In this document: positions 7,129-14,874 of the stretch, one piece after another
How positions within the stretch are numbered: the first letter of the stretch is position 1
How the letters are laid out: every line of letters starts with the position of its first letter
Program-made: the position numbers and the translations under genes
Notes under the pieces: model-generated
Told to the model about the DNA's origin: nothing
Database searches by the model: none
What the model saw: the letters and a program-made list of their open reading frames with translations, nothing else
Origin: Clostridium sp. OF03-18AA
GTDB taxonomy: Bacteria; Bacillota; Clostridia; Lachnospirales; Lachnospiraceae
Assembly (NCBI RefSeq): GCF_003478035.1
Contig: NZ_QUEP01000006.1
Span: 1-64,000 of the forward strand
Length of the DNA: 64,000 nt
Direction: 5' to 3'

Positions 7129-7902
7129 ATGCCGAGACCAGTAAAATGCAGGAAAGTCTGCCATTTCCCGAATGTTTTAGAATTCTTTCCGGCAGATGAT
7201 ACTGAGAAAAAAGTACCCATTGTTCTGACGGTAGATGAATACGAGACAATTCGTCTTTTGGACAAGAAAGGTTATAGTCAGGAGCAGTGTGCAGAATCTA
7301 TGCAGATCGCAAGAACAACAGTTCAACGAATTTACGAGATTGCCAGGAAGAAAATAGCAGATGCTCTAATTGATGGACATCCGCTCAGAATAGAAGGTGG
7401 GGATTTTAGAATCTGTGATGGTCAGAGCAGTAACTGCAACCTTGGAGGATGTTATAAGCAGGAGATATATCAAAAATATGCAGTAGAAAAAGGAGAAGAT
7501 ATCATGAGAATAGCAGTAACATATGAAAATGGACAGATTTTTCAGCACTTTGGACACACAGAGACATTTAAGATCTACGATGTAGAGGAAGGAAAAGTGG
7601 TACATTCAGAAGTAGTAGATACGAATGGAAGCGGACATGGTGCATTGGCAGGAGTTCTTAATGCATTAAATGCAGATGTTTTGATCTGCGGCGGAATCGG
7701 AGGAGGTGCTCAGACCGCGTTAGCGGCAGCAGGCATTAAGCTTTTCGGAGGAGTTTCAGGAGATGCGGATAAAGCGGTAGAAGCTTTTATCAATGATACA
7801 CTTGATTATAATCCGGATGTGAAGTGTTCTCATCATGAGCACAACCATGGGGAAGAACATACATGTGGTGAGCATGGATGTGGAAGTTACAGCTGTCATT
7901 AG
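7129..7902 (+). CDS. DUF134 - NifX/NifB-type (dinitrogenase iron-molybdenum cofactor-like) fusion protein
   Basis: This 257-residue protein combines two domains. Residues 1-~100 form a DUF134 domain: MPRPVKCRKVC start, then a sigma-region-4-like HTH with YSQEQCAESMQIARTTVQRI and the motif R..EGGDFRI. Residues ~125-230 form a NifX/NifB-type domain (MRIAVTYENGQIFQHFGHTE...; GHGALAGVL; LICGGIGGGAQTAL), which in relatives binds iron-sulfur or Fe-Mo-type cofactors. The C-terminus is a His/Cys-rich metal-binding tail (CSHHEHNHGEEHTCGEHGCG). An internal ATG at about 7504 with AAGGAGAAG upstream could also give the NifX part alone. Such proteins accompany NifB-like and Mrp/ApbC genes, but none is adjacent here. 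Confidence 0.85.
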   Translation: MPRPVKCRKVCHFPNVLEFFPADDTEKKVPIVLTVDEYETIRLLDKKGYSQEQCAESMQIARTTVQRIYEIARKKIADALIDGHPLRIEGGDFRICDGQSSNCNLGGCYKQEIYQKYAVEKGEDIMRIAVTYENGQIFQHFGHTETFKIYDVEEGKVVHSEVVDTNGSGHGALAGVLNALNADVLICGGIGGGAQTALAAAGIKLFGGVSGDADKAVEAFINDTLDYNPDVKCSHHEHNHGEEHTCGEHGCGSYSCH

Positions 7903-7931
7903 GAAGGATATAATTATGCTAGCACGAAAGG

Positions 7932-8057
7932 ATGCGTCAAGGTAATGGAAGAATTATCGTGATACATTCTTTTGTATTATTTGATAAAATGGCAGATTAC
8001 ATTTTCAATATGGCAGTTAAAGCCCGTGAATGCTGTATCAATCGCTACAGTGATTAA
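7932..8057 (+). CDS. Possible 41-residue ORF of unknown function
   Basis: A short frame beginning MRQGNGRIIVIHSFVLFDKM and rich in C, R and K at its end lies between the DUF134-NifX gene and bcp. It lacks a properly spaced ribosome site. It may be a remnant of a lost gene; nothing else is seen in 7903-8177. Confidence 0.2.
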   Translation: MRQGNGRIIVIHSFVLFDKMADYIFNMAVKARECCINRYSD

Positions 8058-8177
8058 GTATTTTGCATGCAGCTCTCTTATATGTATGATTATGTCTATG
8101 TATACGGGACATAAAATGATTTCAGGTAATAAAAAACAAGAAAACAGGTGGAAAATACAGAAGCAGAGGAATAGTAA

Positions 8178-8633
8178 ATGTTAGAGTCAGGAATCAAAGC
8201 ACCGGATTTTGAACTGCCGGATCAGAATGGGAAAATGCATAAATTAAGTGATTATGCAGGAAAAAAAGTAATTTTATATTTTTACCCAAAGGATAACACG
8301 GCAGGCTGTACAAAGCAGGCATGTGGTTTTTCCGAGCGTTATCCTCAATTCACTGAGAAAGGAGCAGTTGTTCTTGGGGTAAGTAAGGATTCTGTAGCTT
8401 CACATAAGAAATTTGAGGAAAAATATGGATTGGCATTTACACTTTTGGCAGATCCAGAGCGCAAGGTGATCGAAGCATATGATGTATGGAAAGAAAAGAA
8501 AAATTATGGAAAGGTTTCTATGGGTGTGGTAAGAACTACATATCTTATCGATGAACAAGGGATTATCATCAAAGCCAATGATAAAGTCAAGGCGGCAGAT
8601 GATCCTGAAAATATGCTTAAGGAATTGGTATAA
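8178..8633 (+). CDS. bcp: Thioredoxin-dependent thiol peroxidase (BCP/peroxiredoxin Q)
   Basis: This is a 151-residue single-domain peroxiredoxin that reduces hydrogen peroxide and organic peroxides in the cytoplasm with electrons from thioredoxin. The peroxidatic Cys is in P-K-D-N-T-A-G-C-T (about residue 44) and the resolving Cys is five residues later (KQACGF), the PrxQ spacing. GVSKDS and LADPE motifs follow. The ATG at 8178 has a weak upstream AGAGGA. The stop overlaps the start of yaaA by one base (TAATG), so peroxide removal and peroxide protection are co-expressed. Confidence 0.93.
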   Translation: MLESGIKAPDFELPDQNGKMHKLSDYAGKKVILYFYPKDNTAGCTKQACGFSERYPQFTEKGAVVLGVSKDSVASHKKFEEKYGLAFTLLADPERKVIEAYDVWKEKKNYGKVSMGVVRTTYLIDEQGIIIKANDKVKAADDPENMLKELV

Positions 8634-9385
8634 TGAAGATCATATTGTCACCTGCAAAAAAGATGATTGTAGATACTGATAACATAGCACCGGTTGAACT
8701 GCCTGTCTTTATTGATAAGACAGCAGAAGTATTGAGCTGGATGAAAAGCAAATCAAAAGAGGAACTGAAAACTATCTGGAAATGTAATGACAAGATTGCA
8801 GAGCAGAACTTTAACAGATTGGAAAAAATGGATCTTTACAGTAGACTTACTCCGGCTGTTTTAGCATATGAAGGGATTGCATTTCAATATATGGCACCAT
8901 CTGTGTTTGAAATCCAGCAGTTTGAGTATTTGCAAAATCATTTAAGAATCCTGTCTGCGTTTTATGGCATTTTAAAGCCGATGGATGGTGTGACTCCTTA
9001 TCGTCTTGAAATGCAGGCAAAAGCTGAGATTGAAGAAAAAACAAATCTATATGATTACTGGGGGGACCGGTTATATCATTCAGTAATTGATGACAGCAGG
9101 ACTATCATAAATCTGGCATCCAAAGAATATTCAAAATGCATAGAAAGGTATCTATCGGATAAAGATAACTACATCACGATTACATTCTGTGAATTGTCAG
9201 GTGATAAGCTGGTTACAAAAGGTACCTATGCGAAGATGGCCCGCGGTGAAATGGTTAGATTCATGGCAGAGAATAATATTGAAAATCCTGTAGATATACA
9301 AAAGTTTGATAGACTTGGATATACTTTCAGAGGAAATCTGTCATCGGAGACGGAGTATGTTTTTGAGCGAAAAACCATAAAGTAG
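8633..9385 (+). CDS. yaaA: Peroxide stress protein YaaA (DUF328/UPF0246)
   Basis: This 250-residue protein starts MKIILSPAKKM, the family's N-terminal motif. It continues with YEGIAFQYM, ILSAFYGILKPMDGVTPYRLEM and the late NLASKEY and GTYAKMARGEM motifs. In E. coli YaaA limits intracellular iron during peroxide stress, and DNA-binding activity has been described. The 1-nt overlap with bcp supports a shared role in oxidative stress. Full length compared with the family (about 245-260 residues). Confidence 0.93.
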   Translation: MKIILSPAKKMIVDTDNIAPVELPVFIDKTAEVLSWMKSKSKEELKTIWKCNDKIAEQNFNRLEKMDLYSRLTPAVLAYEGIAFQYMAPSVFEIQQFEYLQNHLRILSAFYGILKPMDGVTPYRLEMQAKAEIEEKTNLYDYWGDRLYHSVIDDSRTIINLASKEYSKCIERYLSDKDNYITITFCELSGDKLVTKGTYAKMARGEMVRFMAENNIENPVDIQKFDRLGYTFRGNLSSETEYVFERKTIK

Positions 9386-9485
9386 AATCTGCGGACAAAA
9401 TATAAAACGTCTGCTCATTGCCGGAATGGTGATGAGTATGGCGTTTTTTTGATGCCGAAAACCGGGTGACGACCTGAAAAAATGA

Positions 9486-9644
9486 AACCTCGGAACAGAA
9501 AAAGAAGTATTTACAAAGTATCTCTTAAAGAATCTGAGCATATCCGATATAGCAGAGAAGCAGGGAATTACCTGTGAATCAGTTAAAGTGCAGCTGCATA
9601 GAATCAAGAAAAGAGTGAAGATACAGGTTTTAAATTTTGAGTGA
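9486..9644 (+). pseudogene. Remnant of a sigma-70-type factor (region 4 HTH)
   Basis: A 52-codon open stretch without a start codon encodes TEKEVFTKYLLKNLSISDIA, then AEKQGITCESVKVQLHRIKKRVK. This is a recognisable sigma region-4 helix-turn-helix and C-terminus. Region 2 and the 5' part are absent; upstream sequence in this frame has a stop at 9483. It looks like the truncated tail of a sigma factor or sigma-like regulator of a mobile element. Confidence 0.6.
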
Positions 9645-9896
9645 ACTGTTTTTGAGAGGTCGTTTTTTGTTATGTCTGATTGCCGGTACAGGAAATTTAC
9701 ATGGATAAAATTAATATATTTGGAATTCGAATACCCGTGGCAGGAGGGAATGAACCGTCTGTTTGTTTACCAGAGCTAAAGGTGCCAGAAGATTCGCAGC
9801 AAGAAGCCGGATACTGAAAGAGATTGTCCGGCTTCTTTTACGAGGTGCGCCAGACGGCGCACTTTGCATATAGACGTAAGCTTCTGGGAGAACGTT
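9645..9896. other. Composition boundary and short ORF
   Basis: This interval joins AT-rich sequence on the left to GC-richer sequence on the right. It holds a 38-codon frame (9701-9817, MDKINIFGIRIPVAGGNEPS...) with only a weak CAGGAAA site, whose end runs into the terminator at 9801. I do not regard it as a confident gene. Confidence 0.4.
9801..9840. terminator. Bidirectional terminator at the island edge
   Basis: AAGAAGCCGGA (9801-9811) pairs perfectly with TCCGGCTTCTT (9827-9837) and is followed by T residues. A second small hairpin, GTGCGCC (9845-9851) / GGCGCAC (9856-9862), lies next to it and may terminate the LysR gene on the minus strand. Confidence 0.8.
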
Positions 9897-10820
9897 TTAT
9901 TTCTCACGGCAATATTCCCGGATCATTTCCAAAAAATCCCTCGCATGCTGCGGCAGATACCGGTTTTTCCGATAGGCGGCGATGGTAGTTGTGAGAGCCG
10001 GTTTATGGCCGACGGAAAAGCAGAGGGCGCGGTTTCCGGTGTACTGGTTTTCATGGTGGAAATAGCTCTCCGGGGCGAAGGCAGCGCCGACGCCGTCCAT
10101 AGCCAGATGGATCGACATAGAGGAGTTTCTCGTGTGGAGAGAGACCGGTGGGTTGATGTTGTACTCTTGAAAGAGATCCAGGGCGATGCCGCCGGTGTTC
10201 TGGTCCGGGTAGAGGAGAATGAAGTTTTCATCTCTTAATAGGGAAAGGTCCAGCCACGGGTAGCGGAAGCCGGGGCGGGTGATGGCTTTTGCGGCGAGAG
10301 GATGGTTTTCATGCAGGACCAGAACGATCTCCTCGGAGCGCAGGATCTGGTAGTCCATGGTCTCGGGAAATTCATGGATATTGTAAAGGGTCAGGTCGAT
10401 GGATGAGGTCTCCAGACTGTTCTCCGCAATGAAATTTACTGCTTCCATGATATTTAAGGTCACATAGGGGTATCGTTTATGAAACGGCGCCAACATCGGT
10501 TCGATCAGCGTGCTGCCCATCATGATCGGCACGGCGATGTTTAAACGGCCGCGCTGGCGGTGAGCGATATCGTCGTATTCCTGCATCCACTCATCGCCGC
10601 AGGCAACGATCTGTTCGGCGTAGTGGAGGTAGCGTTCACCCATGTAGGTTGGGTAGTAGCGGTTTTCGTGGCGGCTGAACAGCGGAGCGCCGAGACGTTC
10701 TTCCAGGTTCTTTAAGTACTTGCTCAGGGACGGCTGGGAGATATAAAGGGATTCGGCGGCTTTGCCGATGCTCTGGTGGCGGGCGATCGCCAGGATATAG
10801 CGGGCTTCTTTTAATTCCAT
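9897..10820 (-). CDS. LysR-family regulator facing the nucleobase-type ABC operon
   Basis: This 307-residue LysR protein has an N-terminal winged HTH (residues 1-60; ARHQSIGKAAESLYISQPSLSKYLKNLEERLG) and a substrate-binding effector domain from about residue 90. The ATG at 10820 follows a GAGG site on the minus strand. It is divergent from the ABC transporter / deaminase operon across 175 bp. By LysR convention it probably activates that operon in response to the imported compound or its product. The effector is not predictable from sequence. It is the first gene in GC-rich sequence after the left-hand island. Confidence 0.92.
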   Translation of the reverse strand: MELKEARYILAIARHQSIGKAAESLYISQPSLSKYLKNLEERLGAPLFSRHENRYYPTYMGERYLHYAEQIVACGDEWMQEYDDIAHRQRGRLNIAVPIMMGSTLIEPMLAPFHKRYPYVTLNIMEAVNFIAENSLETSSIDLTLYNIHEFPETMDYQILRSEEIVLVLHENHPLAAKAITRPGFRYPWLDLSLLRDENFILLYPDQNTGGIALDLFQEYNINPPVSLHTRNSSMSIHLAMDGVGAAFAPESYFHHENQYTGNRALCFSVGHKPALTTTIAAYRKNRYLPQHARDFLEMIREYCREK

Positions 10821-10871
10821 ACAGGGGCCTCCTCATAGCTTTACTGCATAAAAATTATAGATAATATGTAT

Positions 10872-10900
10872 TTGACGTATAGTATATCACTTTTTATAAT
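10872..10900 (+). promoter_or_regulatory. Promoter of the ABC transporter / deaminase operon
   Basis: TTGACG (10872-10877) and TATAAT (10895-10900) have a 17-nt spacer, giving a leader of about 90 nt to the first permease gene. The LysR protein probably binds in the same intergenic region. Confidence 0.75.
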
Positions 10901-10995
10901 GAATGTAAAATATAAGTGTAATTGATGAAAAAACAAATATTTATAAGAAACACTAATTAAAATTTATTACGCACAGTTAAGAAAGGGGCAAACCA

Positions 10996-11829
10996 ATGAA
11001 AAAGAGCAGTGCATGGTGCATGCTGGTTCCGGGACTGGTGATCTTATTTCTGTTCCTGATGATCCCGCTGCTTCGCGTTCTGGTTCCAAGCGTGTTTACG
11101 GGAGATTACCCGTTCAGCGCGTACGTGGACTTTTTTAAGGACGAGTATTACAGAAAGATCTTTTTGAGAACCGTGAAGATCGCGGTCATCACCACCTTTG
11201 TCTGTATGGTGGGCGGTATCCCGACGGCGTATTTCATCAGCCGCTGTGATAAGAAGTGGAGAGGACTTCTCCTCTCTGCGTCGATCTTCCCGATGATGAC
11301 GAACTCCGTTATCCGAAGCTTTGCATGGATCAATATTCTCGGCAGCAACGGGATCATCAACAAGGCAATGATCGCTATGGGACTGATCGAGAAGCCGATG
11401 AAGCTTTTATACACCGACTTTTCTATCATCATTGGTTCTGTCTACCTGTTTCTTCCGCTGATGATCGTGACAGTTGCCGGTGTTATGGAAAATATCGATG
11501 ATGACATGATGGAGGCGGCACAGAGCCTCGGAGCTTCAAGAAGCGAAGCATTCATGAAGGTCATTTTCCCGATGAGTCTTCCGGGAATCATCGTCGGCGG
11601 TATTCTGGTATTTACCGGAACCCTGACAGCTTACACGACGCCGCAGTTATTAGGCGGCAACTCCAACATGGTCATGGCGACCCTGATCTACCAGAGAGCG
11701 ATGTCCGTCAGTGACTGGACCGGCGCGTCCGTGATCGCCCTCATCATGATCGTTGTAACCCTGGTTGTGATCAAAGGATTTAACGCTCTGGCCGCACGGC
11801 TGGACCGCAGAGGTGAAGATTATGCGTAA
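10996..11829 (+). CDS. ABC transporter permease, PotB-like
   Basis: This 277-residue inner-membrane permease of the spermidine/putrescine-type (PotB) group has about six hydrophobic segments. The conserved cytoplasmic EAA loop is near residues 168-190 (MEAAQSLGASRSEAFMKVIFP), the docking site for the ATPase. AAGAAAGGGG precedes the ATG. It is first in an operon with a second permease (8-nt overlap), ATPase, binding protein and two amidohydrolases. The Pot-like family often imports polyamines, but the neighbouring deaminases argue for a nitrogen heterocycle here. Confidence 0.9.
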   Translation: MKKSSAWCMLVPGLVILFLFLMIPLLRVLVPSVFTGDYPFSAYVDFFKDEYYRKIFLRTVKIAVITTFVCMVGGIPTAYFISRCDKKWRGLLLSASIFPMMTNSVIRSFAWINILGSNGIINKAMIAMGLIEKPMKLLYTDFSIIIGSVYLFLPLMIVTVAGVMENIDDDMMEAAQSLGASRSEAFMKVIFPMSLPGIIVGGILVFTGTLTAYTTPQLLGGNSNMVMATLIYQRAMSVSDWTGASVIALIMIVVTLVVIKGFNALAARLDRRGEDYA

Positions 11830-12604
11830 AAATAAAGTGCTGACCATATGGGCAGCGATCGTATTTGCATTTTTGATGATCCCGTTACTGATCATCACTG
11901 TAACAGCATTCGGCGGCGGAAGCGCCATCACATTCCCGATCGAGTCCTTCTCGACGAAATGGTTCGCGAACGTGCTCGCGCTAAAGTCTTTCCGCAGATC
12001 ATTCCTGACCAGCCTTGAGGTCGCGCTCCTCGCGACATGCATCTCTCTTCTGGTCGGAATCCCGGCGGCTTATGCGCTGGCGAGATCCGGTTTAAAAGGA
12101 AAGCAGTTATTAAAGTCCATCTTCCTTTCCCCGACCATCGTTCCGGGAATTGTAATCGGCTTTATTATGTACCAGTGCCTGATCCTGACACTCAGGATCC
12201 CGGTGTTCGCGGGACTTCTCGCAGGACACTTTATGGTGACACTTCCGTATGTGATCCGCGTAGTCGGTTCTTCGATGGAGCAGTTCGACTTTTCCATCGA
12301 GGAGGCGGCGTGGAGCCTCGGATGCCCGAAGGGAGCGGCGTTCTTCAAGGTCGTTCTTCCAAATGTGACTTCCGGAATTTCCTCAGCATTCATGCTGGCG
12401 TTCATCAATTCCTTCAACAACATTCCGGTGTCCATGTTCTTATCCGGACCGGGAGTTTCCACATTCCCGTCAACACTGATGAACTATATTGAATACAACT
12501 ATGATCCGACCGTATCGGCGGTTTCCGTACTTTTAATGGCAGCTACCGTAGTCATCATGGTGATCGTAGACCGCACACTGGGTATCGCAGCCCTGGCGAA
12601 ATAA
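11822..12604 (+). CDS. ABC transporter permease, PotC-like
   Basis: This 260-residue permease partner has about six membrane segments and an EAA loop at about residues 155-178 (IEEAAWSLGCPKGAAFFKVVLP). The ATG at 11822 overlaps the end of the first permease by 8 nt (ATGCGTAA) and has GAGGTG upstream. A GTG three codons earlier is a less likely start. Together the two permeases form the heterodimeric membrane channel of the importer. Confidence 0.9.
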   Translation: MRKNKVLTIWAAIVFAFLMIPLLIITVTAFGGGSAITFPIESFSTKWFANVLALKSFRRSFLTSLEVALLATCISLLVGIPAAYALARSGLKGKQLLKSIFLSPTIVPGIVIGFIMYQCLILTLRIPVFAGLLAGHFMVTLPYVIRVVGSSMEQFDFSIEEAAWSLGCPKGAAFFKVVLPNVTSGISSAFMLAFINSFNNIPVSMFLSGPGVSTFPSTLMNYIEYNYDPTVSAVSVLLMAATVVIMVIVDRTLGIAALAK

Positions 12605-12617
12605 GGAGAATATGACC

Positions 12618-13658
12618 ATGGCTTTTATGAGTTTAAATGGAATCGACGTAAGTTACGATAAAAAGAAACAGATCTTAAAGGGGCTGAATCTGGAAGTCGA
12701 GGAGGGCGAGCTCGTATCCCTCTTAGGACCCAGCGGATGCGGTAAGTCCACGACACTCCGCGTCGTTGCAGGCTTTATCGACCCGCAGGGCGGAACCTTC
12801 ACATTAGATGGTGAGGACATGACAAAGGTCCCGGTCCACAAGCGTCAGTTCGGTCTGGTATTCCAGAGCTACGCCCTGTTCCCGCACTTAAGCGTTTATG
12901 ACAATGTAGCGTTCGGACTCAGAACAAGAAAGATGGACAAGGATGTGATCGACAAGAAGGTCAGGGAGATCCTTGAGGTCTGCGGTCTGACAGAGCTTGC
13001 CGATCGTTTCCCGAAGCAGATGTCCGGCGGACAGCGCCAGAGAGTTGCCCTCGCGAGAGCACTTGTCATCGAGCCAAAGTTACTGCTCTTGGATGAGCCG
13101 TTATCCAACCTTGATGCGAAATTAAGACTTTCCATGCGTGTGGAGATCAAGAGACTCCAGAAGCGCCTTGGAATCACCACATTGTTCGTTACACATGATC
13201 AGGAAGAATGCTTCTCCATCTCCGATAAGGTGGCCGTTATGAACGGCGGTGTCATCGAGCAGTTTGACACACCGGAGAACATTTACAGGAGACCGGCGAC
13301 AGAGTTCGTCGCGAGATTCATCGGTTTTGAGAACTTCCTTGAGCTTGCGAAAAAGCAGGACGGCGTCTACACAGCACCGGATGGAAGCGAGTTCTTAACT
13401 TCCATGGATCTCGATTGCGAGAAATTCGCGGGAACGATCCGTCCGGACGATATCTGTCTGGCAGATGATGTTCAGACAGAGAATGTCTTAAGCGGTAAGA
13501 TCGGTGTCCGCACATTCCTCGGGAAGAGCTACCAGTACGAGGTTGAGACTTCCGCCGGTGTCCTGAAGGTAAATATGGGAACTGACCATGTTTATAAAGA
13601 GGGCGAGGAGATCCGGCTGTATCTGCCGAAGGATAAACTGATCCTGGTGAGAAGATAA
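12618..13658 (+). CDS. ABC transporter ATP-binding protein, PotA-like
   Basis: This 346-residue ATPase has Walker A GPSGCGKST at about residues 38-46, Q-loop FQSYALFPH, signature MSGGQRQRVALARAL, Walker B LLLLDEPLSNLDA and the H-loop THDQEE. A C-terminal TOBE-type regulatory domain follows from about residue 270. It energises the two permeases. Two in-frame ATGs exist. The one at 12618 lies 9 nt after AAGGAG, whereas the one at 12612 is only 3 nt away, so 12618 is preferred. Confidence 0.92.
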   Translation: MAFMSLNGIDVSYDKKKQILKGLNLEVEEGELVSLLGPSGCGKSTTLRVVAGFIDPQGGTFTLDGEDMTKVPVHKRQFGLVFQSYALFPHLSVYDNVAFGLRTRKMDKDVIDKKVREILEVCGLTELADRFPKQMSGGQRQRVALARALVIEPKLLLLDEPLSNLDAKLRLSMRVEIKRLQKRLGITTLFVTHDQEECFSISDKVAVMNGGVIEQFDTPENIYRRPATEFVARFIGFENFLELAKKQDGVYTAPDGSEFLTSMDLDCEKFAGTIRPDDICLADDVQTENVLSGKIGVRTFLGKSYQYEVETSAGVLKVNMGTDHVYKEGEEIRLYLPKDKLILVRR

Positions 13659-13745
13659 AAATTAACTTAGTGATCCATCGCAGGGGCAGAGATTCTGTCA
13701 ACGCGAAGAAATATTATCTCAAAAGAGAGAAAGAGGAGAAAAACC

Positions 13746-14858
13746 ATGAAAAAAACAGCAGCAGTTGTACTTTGCACAGCAATGATGCTTACCGCTTGCG
13801 GCGGCGCATCCACAACAGAGACCACAGCAGCAGGAAGCCAGGCAGCAGGTTCTGAGGCAGCTTCTTCCGCAGAAGAGACAAAGGCAGCTTCCGGAGACGC
13901 ACAGAAGCTCGTATTATCCACATACGGCCTCAGCGAAGATATCTCCGAAGAAGAGGTTTACACACCGTTTGAGAACGAGTTCAGCTGTGAGATCGTAACT
14001 GAGACAGGCGGCACAAACGACCGTTATACAAAGTTAGCGGCAGACCCGAACTCCACCATCGATGTGATTGAGCTCTCCCAGGCTATGACAGCGAAGGGCA
14101 CTGACGAGGGACTTTTCGATACGATCGACTTAAGCAAGATCCCGAATGCTGAGAAGCTGATCCCGGCTGCAAAGGAGATTGCAGAGGCAGGACAGGGTGT
14201 TCCGTACACTATCAACAGCATCGGTATCATCTACAACCCGGAGCTTACAGGATTTGAGATCACAAGCTTTGATGACCTTTGGGACGAGCGCCTTGCAGGC
14301 ATGGTTTCCATCCCGGAGATCACAACAACATTCGGACCGGCTATGGTTTACGTTGCAAGCGACCACGCAGGCGTTGACGTAACAACAGACAACGGCGAGG
14401 CTGCTTTCAAGGCACTTGCTGACTTAAAGCCGAACCTTGTTAAGACTTACACAAAATCTTCCGACCTGATCAACATGTTCACATCCGGTGAGGTTGCAGC
14501 AGCAGTTGTCGGTGACTTCGGCGTTCCGACGATCGTAGCCGCTAACCCGACACTTGTTTACGTTACACCGGACGGAGCTTACGCTAACTTCAACACCATC
14601 AACGTAACAAAGAACTGTGCGAACAAGGAGCTTGCTTACGAGTACATCAACTACCGTATCAGCGAGGAGCTTCAGACAAAGACAGGTAAGGCATTAAACG
14701 AGGCACCGACAAACAAGGACGTTACATTCACTGAGGAAGAGTCCAAGGATATGACCTACGGCGATAAGGCTGCAAAAGTTAAGGTTGTTGACTATGCTTT
14801 TGTAAACCCGATCTTAAATAACTGGATCGACCAGTGGAACAGAACGATCAACAACTAA
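13746..14858 (+). CDS. Extracellular solute-binding lipoprotein, PotD-like
   Basis: This 370-residue lipoprotein has the signal peptide MKKTAAVVLCTAMMLTACGG with lipobox LTAC (Cys at residue 18). A Ser/Thr/Ala-rich linker runs to about residue 50, then a two-lobe periplasmic-binding-protein domain of the PotD/family-1 type. An acidic cluster (SEDISEEEVYTPFENEF) begins the domain. It would capture the substrate at the cell surface and deliver it to the permeases. The gene follows the ATPase after 87 nt with GAGGAG before the ATG. Codon use is strongly biased, suggesting high expression. The ligand is inferred from context only. Confidence 0.9.
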   Translation: MKKTAAVVLCTAMMLTACGGASTTETTAAGSQAAGSEAASSAEETKAASGDAQKLVLSTYGLSEDISEEEVYTPFENEFSCEIVTETGGTNDRYTKLAADPNSTIDVIELSQAMTAKGTDEGLFDTIDLSKIPNAEKLIPAAKEIAEAGQGVPYTINSIGIIYNPELTGFEITSFDDLWDERLAGMVSIPEITTTFGPAMVYVASDHAGVDVTTDNGEAAFKALADLKPNLVKTYTKSSDLINMFTSGEVAAAVVGDFGVPTIVAANPTLVYVTPDGAYANFNTINVTKNCANKELAYEYINYRISEELQTKTGKALNEAPTNKDVTFTEEESKDMTYGDKAAKVKVVDYAFVNPILNNWIDQWNRTINN

Positions 14859-14874
14859 TAACGAGGAATTTTAT

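Noticed and set aside
7972..8184. 70-codon frame ahead of bcp
   Set aside because: It has no ribosome site, atypical composition, and overlaps the bcp start.
9701..9817. 38-codon ORF before the island terminator
   Set aside because: Its end coincides with the terminator arm and the ribosome site is weak. Probably chance.
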